From: CAYQVO01 sp964421085
GTDB taxonomy: Bacteria > Bdellovibrionota_C > UBA2361 > CAYQVO01
Assembly: GCA_964421085.1 (NCBI GenBank)
Contig: CAYQVO010000026.1
Location: forward strand, 1 to 51,305
Length of the DNA stretch: 51,305 bases
Direction: 5' to 3'
Of this stretch, positions 44,000 through 51,305 are shown one piece after another. Position 1 is the stretch's first letter. Every line of letters begins with the position of its first letter. The notes beneath the pieces were generated by a model. The model worked only from the letters and a program-made list of their open reading frames with translations. It had not been told where the DNA came from and did no database searches. The translations under genes were made by a program, and so were the position numbers.

Positions 44000-46741
44000 G
44001 CGGCAGAAAATTGGGAACGCCTCACGTACATTGAAATTCAAGAGTACAGCAGCGAGATCCACGACCAGTTTAAGGATTACTTTGCGCTTGGCAAGGGGCC
44101 TGGCCCGAATCCCGCTGATGACAATCAGCTCGCGAACTGCTTCAGGCATGTAGATGAAAGAACCAGACTTCAGATGGCAAAAGTTGCTGCTGTATTCACA
44201 GGACTCGATGTCAGGCCCGGAATGTTTGGAATTACTCTCCGAAGCCATATCGAGGAACTTGAAAAATGTCAGACGGCAGCGGAAAGGCTCAAAGCCGGGG
44301 AGCACGAATTTCTGCTCTCTGAGTTTCCTGATGAACGGGACCGCGTTGAACTTGCCCGGCTCATGCTTGCCCGCGGAGAATTCGGCCGTCTGGAGGATTA
44401 CGGAATCAGAGATCAGAAGGCTCTCTATTCGCTGGCAGAAGAATGTATCGCGCATAAGCACACAGCTGGATTCGATCAGATCATGCCGCTTATTGAGTCT
44501 GAAGAAGCGCGATTTGAACTGGCACGCGAGGCTGCATCCGGCACCCCGTTTTTCATAAGTGATCGGGCAGAATCCTTCAGATTGTCCCCATCTCCGTTGT
44601 GGGCTGACATTCTTTCCCGGACTCGGGACGTTCCCGGGCATCTTTTTCTGAATTTGCCGGAAGAAAAAGATCGCGTCAGACTTGCAGAGGTAAGACTCGA
44701 AAAATATGGCGCTCGGGACAGACTCTCTGACTATCAGATAACGGACCAGGACGCCCTTGAAAGGCTTTGCGGACTGAGAGATGCCGCCCTTCGCATAATG
44801 ACTGAAAGAAATGTGGCATTCCGCATCCCCGGTGGGATTGCCGATCATTCGAAACGTCTGGATATACCGGTTGAAGAGATGATTGGCGATCTCCTGTGCA
44901 ATTTCCCCGATGGGGCGGAAGGCACGCTTTCCGGCGCAATTATGAACATCGGAGAAATGTCTCCGGAACTCTTTGGCGATCCGGCCCTTGCCGATATGGC
45001 TCCTTACCAGCGGTACTCCAGACTTTGCCAGATAGCAGCTGACACTCTTGCTTCACGCGGTGAAGTGTTTCCGCCGGTGATAGCTGAAGCGTTTGCTTCG
45101 GAAGCACAGGGCGAAAAAGAATCGGCAGCTATACTGGCGTGGCTCATCGAGAACAGAAACAGTCTTCCTGCTGATCTTTCTCCTGTAGAACTTTCGCGGC
45201 ACGCTCTTAAGGGAATAACCGGATATGCGCCGTTCGAACGGAGGAACACTGGAAATACAGCCGATGTTTACAGAGACCTCCTCTCCCTGTCGGAAACATT
45301 CGGGAATCCGGCAGGAAAGATCTCAATCGCTGATGAGTGCTGGGGGAAACAGCTGTACGGTCAGACACAACATGCGCTTTCTTTAATAAAAGCCCTCAAA
45401 GGCATGTCGGGCGACGAGTGGGACAGCAGCCGGACTTTTTCTCTCAATGCCGAAAGCCTTCCGCAGTTGACCACTGAAATGGAAGAGGCTGTGTCTGACC
45501 GCTTTGCGGAACTCGTAGGACTTGAAGGCGGGGCCGCAAGAGATAAGGTTATGAGACTCTCTGAAGAATGGGGGTTCGATCTTTCACCGCTTATGATTCT
45601 TGCCGGACGATACAGCGAAAGGGATGACTGGGCGGCTGAAGTGGGGGTAGTAAGAGAAATATGCGAAAATGTTCTGAACGGAACATTCCTTCAGGATAAA
45701 TATGACTCAGAGGCCGGGAGGGAGCAGTTGTCAATGATGACGCCTGAGCAGATCGAGAGATGGAAGGAGAATCCCACTTCAATGAAGTACCTGGAGCCCG
45801 GCCGGAACGCACCAACCGGTCCTGCTGATGGAGGCCTGAGCAAGGCGGTCGACATCATGACCACCAATCTTATCCCGCATGCACAAGATGCAGGATTTGA
45901 GGACAACGGCCGGAGAATCAGTGAATCGGGCGAAACAATAGCAGATCAGGTAAAGAAGCTTGATAAGCCGTCAAGGGGTGCAGCGATCATTTTCTCAATC
46001 GCTGATGCGGTAAAGGAAAGAAATCTCAGGCATGCGCTTGCTCTCTGCACTTACTTTATCGATAACAGCGCGAAGTTCACTGACAACAAGGCCGTAAGAG
46101 AGGACATCAAAGGAATAAGGCAGGCTATCGACCCGGGCAAAACTGTAAGCGGGAAGGGTTATCTGCTTTTTTCGGCAATAACCGATGATCCCCGCATAAT
46201 GCTGATGATTGGGGATATGGTCGAAAGCGTTTCCTGTCAGAATTACCGGACAGGCCATTTTATTCAGACTCTTCCCGGCTATTGTGTGGATGCGAATATC
46301 AAAGCTCAGCTTACCTGGGCCATTCCATCATGGCAGCTCAGTCAGAACCCCGCGATCCTCGAGTGTCTCAGGCAGTCTCCGGAAAATGTTAAGACAGATT
46401 TCGATGCCGGAAGCCTGAAACTGACTCTCACACTTGAAGGCACTGACGAGCGTCTTGAAATTCGGCTGGATAAGGCGTTCAGAAGGCACATAATCAGAGC
46501 TGGTGCAGACAGCAGCCAGAACGCAGTAATGGTGACCGAACGAGGTTATGTGCAGAATCATGCAGTTGAAGAGGACATCAGAAAGGAGTCAGAGGCACTC
46601 ATCAACGCATTTGAAAAGAAATGCGGATTTGCTCCTCCGGGAGGAACGGTGAGATTCCCTGGATCAAAAAATCCCGGCGGTGTTTATTCCGACCTTGGCG
46701 GCGGAATCAAGCAGGGACCCTATGCGATCACGATTGAGTGA
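44000..46741 (+). CDS. Giant multidomain protein, segment 3 of 3 (C-terminal 913 residues)
   Basis: The segment begins AAENWERLTYIEIQEYSSE and contains the second copy of a helical module: FRHVDERTRLQMAKVA, then HEFLLSEFPDERDRVELARL and LEDYGIRDQKALYSLAEE, matching segment 2 (ERDRLEVSKMA, 'AWLLTEWPDEGARFELARIM', 'VSDYGLQNQQYIERLADLAA'). A shorter third copy follows (LFLNLPEEKDRVRLAEVRLE, LSDYQITDQDALERL). The C-terminal 300 residues include 'GDMVESVSCQNYRTGHFIQT' and LPGYCVDANIKAQL, which look conserved, and end GGGIKQGPYAITIE. No secretion signal or known catalytic motif was seen here. The stop is at 46739-46741. Confidence 0.85.
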   Translation, partial: AAENWERLTYIEIQEYSSEIHDQFKDYFALGKGPGPNPADDNQLANCFRHVDERTRLQMAKVAAVFTGLDVRPGMFGITLRSHIEELEKCQTAAERLKAGEHEFLLSEFPDERDRVELARLMLARGEFGRLEDYGIRDQKALYSLAEECIAHKHTAGFDQIMPLIESEEARFELAREAASGTPFFISDRAESFRLSPSPLWADILSRTRDVPGHLFLNLPEEKDRVRLAEVRLEKYGARDRLSDYQITDQDALERLCGLRDAALRIMTERNVAFRIPGGIADHSKRLDIPVEEMIGDLLCNFPDGAEGTLSGAIMNIGEMSPELFGDPALADMAPYQRYSRLCQIAADTLASRGEVFPPVIAEAFASEAQGEKESAAILAWLIENRNSLPADLSPVELSRHALKGITGYAPFERRNTGNTADVYRDLLSLSETFGNPAGKISIADECWGKQLYGQTQHALSLIKALKGMSGDEWDSSRTFSLNAESLPQLTTEMEEAVSDRFAELVGLEGGAARDKVMRLSEEWGFDLSPLMILAGRYSERDDWAAEVGVVREICENVLNGTFLQDKYDSEAGREQLSMMTPEQIERWKENPTSMKYLEPGRNAPTGPADGGLSKAVDIMTTNLIPHAQDAGFEDNGRRISESGETIADQVKKLDKPSRGAAIIFSIADAVKERNLRHALALCTYFIDNSAKFTDNKAVREDIKGIRQAIDPGKTVSGKGYLLFSAITDDPRIMLMIGDMVESVSCQNYRTGHFIQTLPGYCVDANIKAQLTWAIPSWQLSQNPAILECLRQSPENVKTDFDAGSLKLTLTLEGTDERLEIRLDKAFRRHIIRAGADSSQNAVMVTERGYVQNHAVEEDIRKESEALINAFEKKCGFAPPGGTVRFPGSKNPGGVYSDLGGGIKQGPYAITIE

Positions 46742-46895
46742 ATGGTTCCAGACCCTCCACCGCCCGGGGAACAAATACGAAATCCCACGATCGCTTCCAT
46801 CTGTTCTGTCAAATGAATGGGGCGGCGGAGGGATAGATGTCTCTTCGATCCCTCCTGATTCGCCGGACGACCACTTGAAAATGCAGCCGGATTGA
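46725..46895 (+). CDS. Possible small overlapping ORF
   Basis: ATG 46725 lies within the last codons of the giant gene and opens a 56-codon frame (MRSRLSEWFQTLHRPGNKYE..., ending DSPDDHLKMQPD). Part of it looks protein-like, but no RBS, family or second start supports it. It may be a chance frame. Confidence 0.25.
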   Translation, partial: RSRLSEWFQTLHRPGNKYEIPRSLPSVLSNEWGGGGIDVSSIPPDSPDDHLKMQPD

Positions 46896-46958
46896 GGAAA
46901 CGGGATACTTTGAAGCGCATCGGTGCACCATCCCGGGAGAATTGCCTTCAACACCACC

Positions 46959-47117
46959 TCAGAAATCCTCGCATATTTGGAATCTGTGACGCTGAAATTC
47001 ATTAAAGGCAGCTTTGTGCCTTGAATGTAATACTGCAGCGACTGTATTAAGGAGCGTGCTCTTTCCGCTGGTGGATGCTCCTTCGAATATGATCGAGTTG
47101 TATTTCAGGTTCTGCAT
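46959..47117 (-). pseudogene. P-loop NTPase/kinase fragment (52 residues)
   Basis: From ATG 47117 the minus strand reads MQNLKYNSIIFEGASTSGKS, then TLLNTVAAVL: a first strand followed by a Walker A motif (GASTSGKST) as in deoxynucleoside or thymidylate-kinase-like enzymes. It loses family-like sequence after about residue 40 and stops at 46959. No Walker B or lid is present, so it is a remnant of a longer gene. Confidence 0.55.
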
Positions 47118-47224
47118 GTTTTACTGATTGATTTATACCCCGCATCGCCCGGCAAATGGGATAGGCAGAACAAAAAGAGGCATCTCCCTCGCGTTCTCCT
47201 TCCGTTAATGCCTGAACCGGGTGA

Positions 47225-47458
47225 CAATTCAGCATCGATCATGGAATGAATATCATTACTCGTTACGATCATCTGGCACGGGCACTTGTGCGCAAAGGTC
47301 AGAAAATTCGTAAAGGCGAAGAAACGGGAATCGGCGGATCTTCGGGTTTTTCTACCGGCCCGCATTTTCATTTCAAGATTCTCATTAACAGACGCGCACG
47401 CAATCCGGAGCGCTTTGTCAATCTTGGCCGGGGGCTGGAGAGCGTGATTGGGGGTTGA
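47225..47458 (+). pseudogene. M23 (LytM-type) peptidase, C-terminal remnant
   Basis: The frame after a TGA near 47220 reads FSIDHGMNIITRYDHLARAL, then VRKGQKIRKGEETG, SSGFSTGPHFHFKILINRRA and NPERFV. This matches the end of the M23 zinc-endopeptidase domain, including the final HxH pair (HFH). The N-terminal part with the first zinc ligands is absent and the frame is closed upstream, so the gene is truncated. The last 41 bases overlap the 3' end of the Nudix gene on the other strand. Confidence 0.75.
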
Positions 47459-48011
47459 GATGATCGAGAGCCAGGTAAATTGCCGCGACCTGACCCATGA
47501 CATTTATGCTGCCGTCCCTGATTAAAGGAATAATCTCTTCCGGACGTTTCAATATCACTTCGATTTTCTCCATCGGATCTTCACGCGGCTCTGTCACCTT
47601 TTGTGCTCCCCTTCCGAGAAATACCCAGATTCGTCCAGTACAGCCCGTTGGATCTATGATTAACGTCGCAAGATGCTCAAGGGACGCAACCCTGTATCCG
47701 GTCTCTTCCAGCAGTTCCCTCTCCATTGCTGCAGCCGGTGATTCGTCGGAGTGATCAATGCCGCCCGCCGGCAGTTCAAGCACAACTTCGCCTATTCCGT
47801 ACTTGTACTGTCTATTCATTATGACGAAACCCTCATTTGTGACGCAAAACGCAGTGACCCATCCCGGGCGCTCGTTCACGTAGTAGTCGTCACAAACCTG
47901 TCCGTCAGGAATTTCAACTTTATCGCGCCTGATTCTCAGATGTTTTGAGTCGATCACATACTGTGATTCGAGTTTCTTCCATTTTTTGTGAACCATCCGC
48001 ATTTTGCTCAT
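47418..48011 (-). CDS. Nudix hydrolase (ADP-sugar pyrophosphatase type)
   Basis: The Nudix box is complete: Gly in PAGGIDHSDESP, then MERELLEETGYRV (G-x5-E-x7-REUxEExGU). Before it are the typical 'VTNEGFVIMNRQYKYGIGEV' and VLELPAGG of ADP-ribose pyrophosphatase-like enzymes that hydrolyse nucleoside diphosphate sugars. ATG 48011 (MSKMRMVHKKW), with GGAGAAGGCGAG upstream, gives about 197 residues, the usual length. The frame stays open to a TTG at 48233, adding about 74 highly charged residues (REQKRIERRDQQW) that are probably not translated. Confidence 0.9.
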   Translation of the reverse strand: MSKMRMVHKKWKKLESQYVIDSKHLRIRRDKVEIPDGQVCDDYYVNERPGWVTAFCVTNEGFVIMNRQYKYGIGEVVLELPAGGIDHSDESPAAAMERELLEETGYRVASLEHLATLIIDPTGCTGRIWVFLGRGAQKVTEPREDPMEKIEVILKRPEEIIPLIRDGSINVMGQVAAIYLALDHLNPQSRSPAPGQD

Positions 48012-48344
48012 GATGCTCGCCTTCTCCGCATACCTGTTGATATATTGTCCTTCTGCTTTCCGCTCGAATATATTTGCGGTTATTATAACCCATTGCTGGT
48101 CCCGCCGCTCAATACGCTTTTGTTCCCGCTCAATCTTCGCTCTCTTATGATCGTCGCCGGTCCCCCGGGCCTGTTGTTTCGCTTCACGTGCAGTTCCCGG
48201 CGAAGGAAGATCCTTCGAATTCCTCCTGCTCAAAAAACGGAGGAAAAGACTGTCGCGCGCTGAGACGTGTCAGCCCTGTTTCATGGCTTATCAAATGCGT
48301 GTAGAATACATCTGCATATAAATTGACCTGGTGGAGTTAATCGA

Positions 48345-49208
48345 ATGCAGAACAGGCCAGTCACTCTGGACTTTATAAGATTCCCGGCAACTGATGGAGT
48401 TAAACTCACAGGCTGGCTGAGTAGAGGCGATACAAAAAGCGGCGTGCTTTATGTGCATGGGCGTGCGGGAAACGGATACGAAAACTGTTTCGTTGATGAG
48501 ATTCGCGCCACTTTTGTGAAGCAGGGACGGACGTTTTTGAGTATCGATACGCGTGGTCGAGGCGTCATTTCCTGCTTTCGTCGCGAGTCAGGTGATCATT
48601 ATTTGGGCGGCAGCTGCTACGAAATCTTTGAAGAAAGCGTCTTTGACATTCAAGGAGCAATTAATTACCTTCGAGCCGGCGGCAGTCAACAACTGACACT
48701 TGTCGGGCATTCCCTCGGCGCCGGTAAAATTGTGAACTTCGCACGGTCGCATCCTCGGAGCGTACAGAAACTCATTCTCATAGCTCCAACTGACATGGTC
48801 GGCTGGGCTTCTCACGATCCAGAGCATGATAGACTTACCACCTGCGCTCTTGACCTCGTGAATCGGGGGAAACCTGAAGCATTGGTGGGGAGTTCCTGTT
48901 GGGGCGAACTGGATAACCCCTTAAGCGCTCGAACCTATCTGTCGGTATGCCAACCCAACACCCCCGTCGACATATATGGGCACGGCACTTGCCCGGCAGC
49001 ACTTTCCAGCATACGGATTCCGACGCGGATCATTTATGGGGATCAGGATGTGGGAATCGTTAAAGTGTACGGTGAAATCGAACGATATCGGCAGAAGATT
49101 AATTCGTTTAATAACGCCGCACTTCACTTGACCGTTATCAAGGGAGCTGACCATGGCTTCACCGGCTGTGAAAATCGACTTGCTGAAGTAATCGACTCGG
49201 ATGTCTGA
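48345..49208 (+). CDS. Alpha/beta hydrolase
   Basis: The 287-residue protein has the fold's landmarks: 'GVLYVHGRAGNGYENCFVDE' (oxyanion region HGRAG), the nucleophile elbow LVGHSLGAGKIV (Ser), an acid in TRIIYGDQDVGI (Asp) and the His in IKGADHGF. An insert of about 50 residues forms the cap ('GSSCWGELDNPLSARTYLSV'). The substrate is not predictable; esterase or peptidase-like activity is likely. There is no signal peptide. The 111 bases upstream separate it from the divergent Nudix frame. Confidence 0.9.
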   Translation: MQNRPVTLDFIRFPATDGVKLTGWLSRGDTKSGVLYVHGRAGNGYENCFVDEIRATFVKQGRTFLSIDTRGRGVISCFRRESGDHYLGGSCYEIFEESVFDIQGAINYLRAGGSQQLTLVGHSLGAGKIVNFARSHPRSVQKLILIAPTDMVGWASHDPEHDRLTTCALDLVNRGKPEALVGSSCWGELDNPLSARTYLSVCQPNTPVDIYGHGTCPAALSSIRIPTRIIYGDQDVGIVKVYGEIERYRQKINSFNNAALHLTVIKGADHGFTGCENRLAEVIDSDV

Positions 49209-49293
49209 CGTCCGGAGTTGAACGAATTAACCCGGGACGATATTCCCGTAGGCTGAAACCACCGATCGAAAAATACATGGAGGCGTTCACAGC

Positions 49294-49386
49294 ATGAAAA
49301 AGAAAACTGAAGCGAACGATCGGAAAATGGCTCTCTGTTTCCTGATCGTTGCAGATGCTTGCGTCGGGCGCGCATCCGGAAGATGA
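49294..49386 (+). CDS. Possible 30-residue peptide
   Basis: GGAGG lies 10 bases before ATG 49294, which opens a 30-codon frame (MKKKTEANDRKMALCFLIVA...). It has a charged start and a short hydrophobic middle, but no lipobox or family. The good RBS is the only support. Confidence 0.25.
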   Translation: MKKKTEANDRKMALCFLIVADACVGRASGR

Positions 49387-49418
49387 TCTCCCCGTGATAA
49401 GGAGTGGGAGCAGTGAGC

Positions 49419-50166
49419 ATGGGATATTTTAAGAAACTATTCTGCTGTCTTCCCCGGGCCGGACCAGGAGATTGTGCTTCGACCCGGAGAGCCTTTGCTG
49501 CAGTAAAGGCTCTGTCAGAAAGACCACAGATTCTGGATATTGGATGCGGACCAGGTGTGCAGACCATGGAGTTATTGCGGCTTTGTGACGGCCCTTGATC
49601 TGCTGCCAGAAATGATATCGCGGCTCGAGGAGGCGGTGCAGGCAGCTGGATTCACAGACAGAGTGAAAGTGGTTCAAGCTGATATGAACGATATGGCATT
49701 CGATCCGGAGAGTTTCGATCTGATCTGGTCTGAGGGCGCCATTTACCTTATGGGATTCCGCAATGGCTTATCTAAGATTAGACCCTTATTGAAGCCTGGT
49801 GGTTCGGCAGCTGTAAGCGAAGCAGTATGGCTTAAGCCCAATCCCCCTCAACAAGCAGTGGATTTCTGGAACGAGTATCCTGAAATAGATGCTGTAGAGA
49901 ACAAGCTGAAGGTCATTTCTGAACTTGAATACGATTGTGTTGATTACTTCATTTTGCCGCAGACTGCCTGGACTGAAGACTATTACAATCCTCTTGAGGA
50001 GATGATTGGAAAGTACCAGATTGAATGGAGCGGCAATACTGAAGCTGAGAGCGTTCTTGAAGCCGCACGAAAAGAGATCTCGTTTTTCAGGCAATATTCG
50101 GAGTATTACGGTTACGCGTTTTTTGTAATGAGTAAAAAGGGACACCCAAAATCGTGGGTGCCTTGA
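49419..50166 (+). pseudogene. Class I SAM methyltransferase with a frameshift near 49590
   Basis: GGAGTGGGAG precedes ATG 49419 (MGYFKKLFCCLPRAGPGD). The first part has ILDIGCGPGVQTMELLRLC (SAM motif I) and then stops at 49598. The fold continues in another frame as GFVTALDLLPEMISRLEEAV, VVQADMNDMAF, SFDLIWSEGAIYLMGF and LLKPGGSAAVSE to 50166. A few bases seem to be missing at about 49585-49595, where DG should be followed by a residue and VTALD. The full protein would be about 248 residues, the normal length. It is either a recent pseudogene or a sequence error. Confidence 0.85.
50141..50162 (+). terminator. Hairpin over the methyltransferase stop codon
   Basis: ACACCCA and TGGGTG (50142-50148 and 50155-50160) pair around the loop AAATCG, and a T-rich tract (CATTTTTTTCG) follows 25 bases later. 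The stem overlaps the last codons of the gene. A modest candidate for a terminator. Confidence 0.4.
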
Positions 50167-50431
50167 AGCAACTTTCTTCCATTTTTTTCGATTATTTAAT
50201 CAGGTGGCCATGCCGACCGAAATTCCTGCGCTCTCTGCCCGGCGTCGCCTGTGCCTGTCCATTCAATTTGCATTCTCTGTAATACCTTTCTTCGACCCTG
50301 AACATAAAAACCAGGGTGCATAATGGATCGGCAGGAAAATTTTCGGGTGTCCTTTTTCTTTCCCAGAGCAAAGAAGACCTGATCAAAACAAGGTGCTTTA
50401 CATAGTCTTCGCCCACACCTAATCTATTCAC

Positions 50432-50668
50432 ATGAAAAAACTGCACGGATTTTCGGAAGGAACAGCGCCAGTCATTATGGGAGGGCTAAGACGCCTTTCG
50501 GAGTGCGACGACTCGTTCGATTTGATTTTCTGGCAAAGGTGCAGCTCGAAGGAAAGATTTAATGCTTCCTGGGATCTCGTGGCACACTTTCTGAGGAGAA
50601 AAGGTATTCCGGATCATGAACAAAGACTTCAAAGAACTGTTGCAAGCCTTAAACGACAATCAGGTTGA
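50432..50668 (+). CDS. Small partner protein of the nucleotidyltransferase (TA-like)
   Basis: The 78-residue protein has the pattern DSFDLIFWQRCSSKERFNAS, then WDLVAHFLRRKG and QRLQRTVASLKRQ, seen in small proteins encoded directly upstream of minimal nucleotidyltransferases. The gene overlaps the nucleotidyltransferase start by 53 bases in another frame, which points to coupled translation. It likely acts as the partner of a two-gene module; which member is the toxin cannot be read from sequence. Confidence 0.65.
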   Translation: MKKLHGFSEGTAPVIMGGLRRLSECDDSFDLIFWQRCSSKERFNASWDLVAHFLRRKGIPDHEQRLQRTVASLKRQSG

Positions 50669-51098
50669 ATATCTGATTGTCGGAGGCTATGCGCTTATTG
50701 AATACACTGAACCGAGGTATACGAAGGATCTCGATATCTGGATTGATGCAGACCCGGGAAATGCGCAAAAAGTTCTCGAAGCCCTGTCTGAATTTGGTGC
50801 GCCATCCTTTGGAGCAACTGTAGATGACCTTAGTTGTGCCGGGAATGTGCTCCAAATAGGTGTAGCTCCATTGCGCATAGATATTGTTACCTCTATTGAT
50901 GGGGTAGAATTCGCCGAGGCCTGGCTTAACAAAGCTCAAGTAGATTTTGATGGAGTTCCAGTTTTCATTATTGGTGCTGACGATCTACTCAAAAACAAAA
51001 AGTCAACAAAGAGAGAACGAGATAAAGAAGATGCTAAGGCCTTGGAAGCTGCTATTAATAAAAAAGGGGACGGTTCCTATTTCCGAAAACGGAAATAG
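50616..51098 (+). CDS. Nucleotidyltransferase (AbiEii/MNT-like, toxin-antitoxin type)
   Basis: The 160-residue protein has the fold signature VEYLIVGGYALIEYTEPRYT followed by KDLDIWID: a GG motif, a conserved Arg and the DxD metal pair (DLD). A third acidic strand appears in LRIDIVTS, and the C-terminal 'LKNKKSTKRERDKEDAKAL' corresponds to the K...R.KD..D motif of AbiEii-like proteins. Such enzymes transfer nucleotides to tRNA or protein in toxin-antitoxin and phage-defence modules. The last residues (KGDGSYFRKRK) are encoded by the palindromic repeat at 51066, so its natural C-terminus has been replaced or extended. Confidence 0.82.
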   Translation: MNKDFKELLQALNDNQVEYLIVGGYALIEYTEPRYTKDLDIWIDADPGNAQKVLEALSEFGAPSFGATVDDLSCAGNVLQIGVAPLRIDIVTSIDGVEFAEAWLNKAQVDFDGVPVFIIGADDLLKNKKSTKRERDKEDAKALEAAINKKGDGSYFRKRK

Positions 51099-51109
51099 GA
51101 ACCGTCCCC
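51066..51109. repeat. GGGGACGGTTCC palindrome, copy 3
   Basis: GGGGACGGTTCCTATTTCCG (51066-51085) and its exact reverse complement (51090-51109) flank the loop AAAA. It covers the 3' end and stop codon of the nucleotidyltransferase gene, as copy 1 does for the HTH gene. A strong RNA hairpin and possible terminator. Confidence 0.9.
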
Positions 51110-51162
51110 ATAAAGATCGTATTTTATATGAACACGATCTCGCCACCGCCCCATATCACTGA

Positions 51163-51305
51163 TTAAGTATGGGAATCGTCTTTCAAAACAATCCGCTCGA
51201 TGTAGCCAGGCGTCTCTCGAGGATTGCAGGCACACACTCTCCATTGTCCTGTAAGCGTCCGGCCGCGCCCATGAAGAATAACCTCTTGTGATGGTGCAGA
51301 TTGTC
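51163..51305 (-). CDS. C-terminal end of an unknown protein (cut by window edge)
   Basis: Reading the minus strand from the right edge gives QSAPSQEVILHGRGRTLTGQ, then WRVCACNPRETPGYIERIVL and KDDSHT before TAA at 51163. The text is protein-like and uninterrupted over 46 residues, so this is probably the end of a gene extending beyond the window. No family recognised. It converges with the nucleotidyltransferase gene across the palindrome. Confidence 0.5.
   Translation of the reverse strand, partial: QSAPSQEVILHGRGRTLTGQWRVCACNPRETPGYIERIVLKDDSHT

Noticed and set aside
41600..44034. Programmed frameshifts in the giant gene
   Set aside because: Both frame changes fall exactly at N runs, and the repeat spacing at the first gap shows a one-base error in gap length.
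50192..50446. 84-codon minus-strand ORF upstream of the nucleotidyltransferase pair
   Set aside because: It has a passable start but no recognised motif and overlaps the likely promoter of the pair; it may be a fragment of a dispersed element, but I could not support it.
1..51305. tRNA, rRNA and riboswitch genes
   Set aside because: No T-loop GTTCRA context with matching arms, no rRNA-like sequence and no recognised riboswitch core was seen by eye; a tRNAscan/Infernal run would be the decisive check.

Overview
The window reads as a piece of a metagenome-assembled scaffold from an uncultured diderm bacterium. It has two runs of N, mixed housekeeping and accessory genes, an OmpA-type outer-membrane protein and roughly 50-55% GC except at the left edge. 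No rRNA or tRNA gene was found, and I cannot name a phylum.

Left edge (1-350): the 5' end of ruvB and a 13-codon tail that looks like the end of ruvA are fused to an HD-domain gene that stops early. GC drops from about 65% to about 50-55% across this point, so it is either an assembly join or a real deletion.

Housekeeping half (0.7-33.3 kb): short operons on both strands. They carry dprA, pyruvate kinase, an OmpA-family protein, 5-formyl-THF cyclo-ligase, an aspartate aminotransferase, sufU-sufS, a Ser/Thr kinase fused to a receiver domain beside greB, three nucleotide-sugar-type glycosyltransferase modules, pcm, thpR, an archaeal-type proS with a damaged 5' end, malQ plus maltokinase, and an FAH-family hydrolase. 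Notable here are an AT-hook/H1-like basic protein, a histidine-kinase homologue that lacks its phospho-acceptor histidine next to a receiver-like protein with Glu in place of the phospho-acceptor Asp, and a Cas4-like nuclease split over two adjacent membrane-anchored polypeptides that are translationally coupled to a glycosyltransferase.

Accessory half (33.3-51.3 kb): a zone of broken or unrecognised genes (a HEALH metallopeptidase-like ORF, a truncated methyltransferase), then one gene of about 10.3 kb (36417-46741). It encodes a giant protein of about 3,440 residues, interrupted in the assembly by two short gaps that shift the frame by one base each. The protein has long Ala-rich helical stretches, a hydrophobic block, a Pro/Ala linker, eight 30-34-residue 'DPA' repeats, a transglutaminase-like Cys/His/Glu domain, TPRs and a roughly 165-residue duplicated module. 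A perfect 12-bp hairpin ends one base before its ATG. Beyond it lie remnants of an M23 peptidase and a P-loop protein, a Nudix hydrolase, an alpha/beta hydrolase, a frameshifted methyltransferase and a nucleotidyltransferase pair resembling a toxin-antitoxin module.

A GGGGACGGTTCCTATTT palindromic repeat occurs three times (6464, 32274, 51066); two copies encode the C-terminal tails of the genes they follow.
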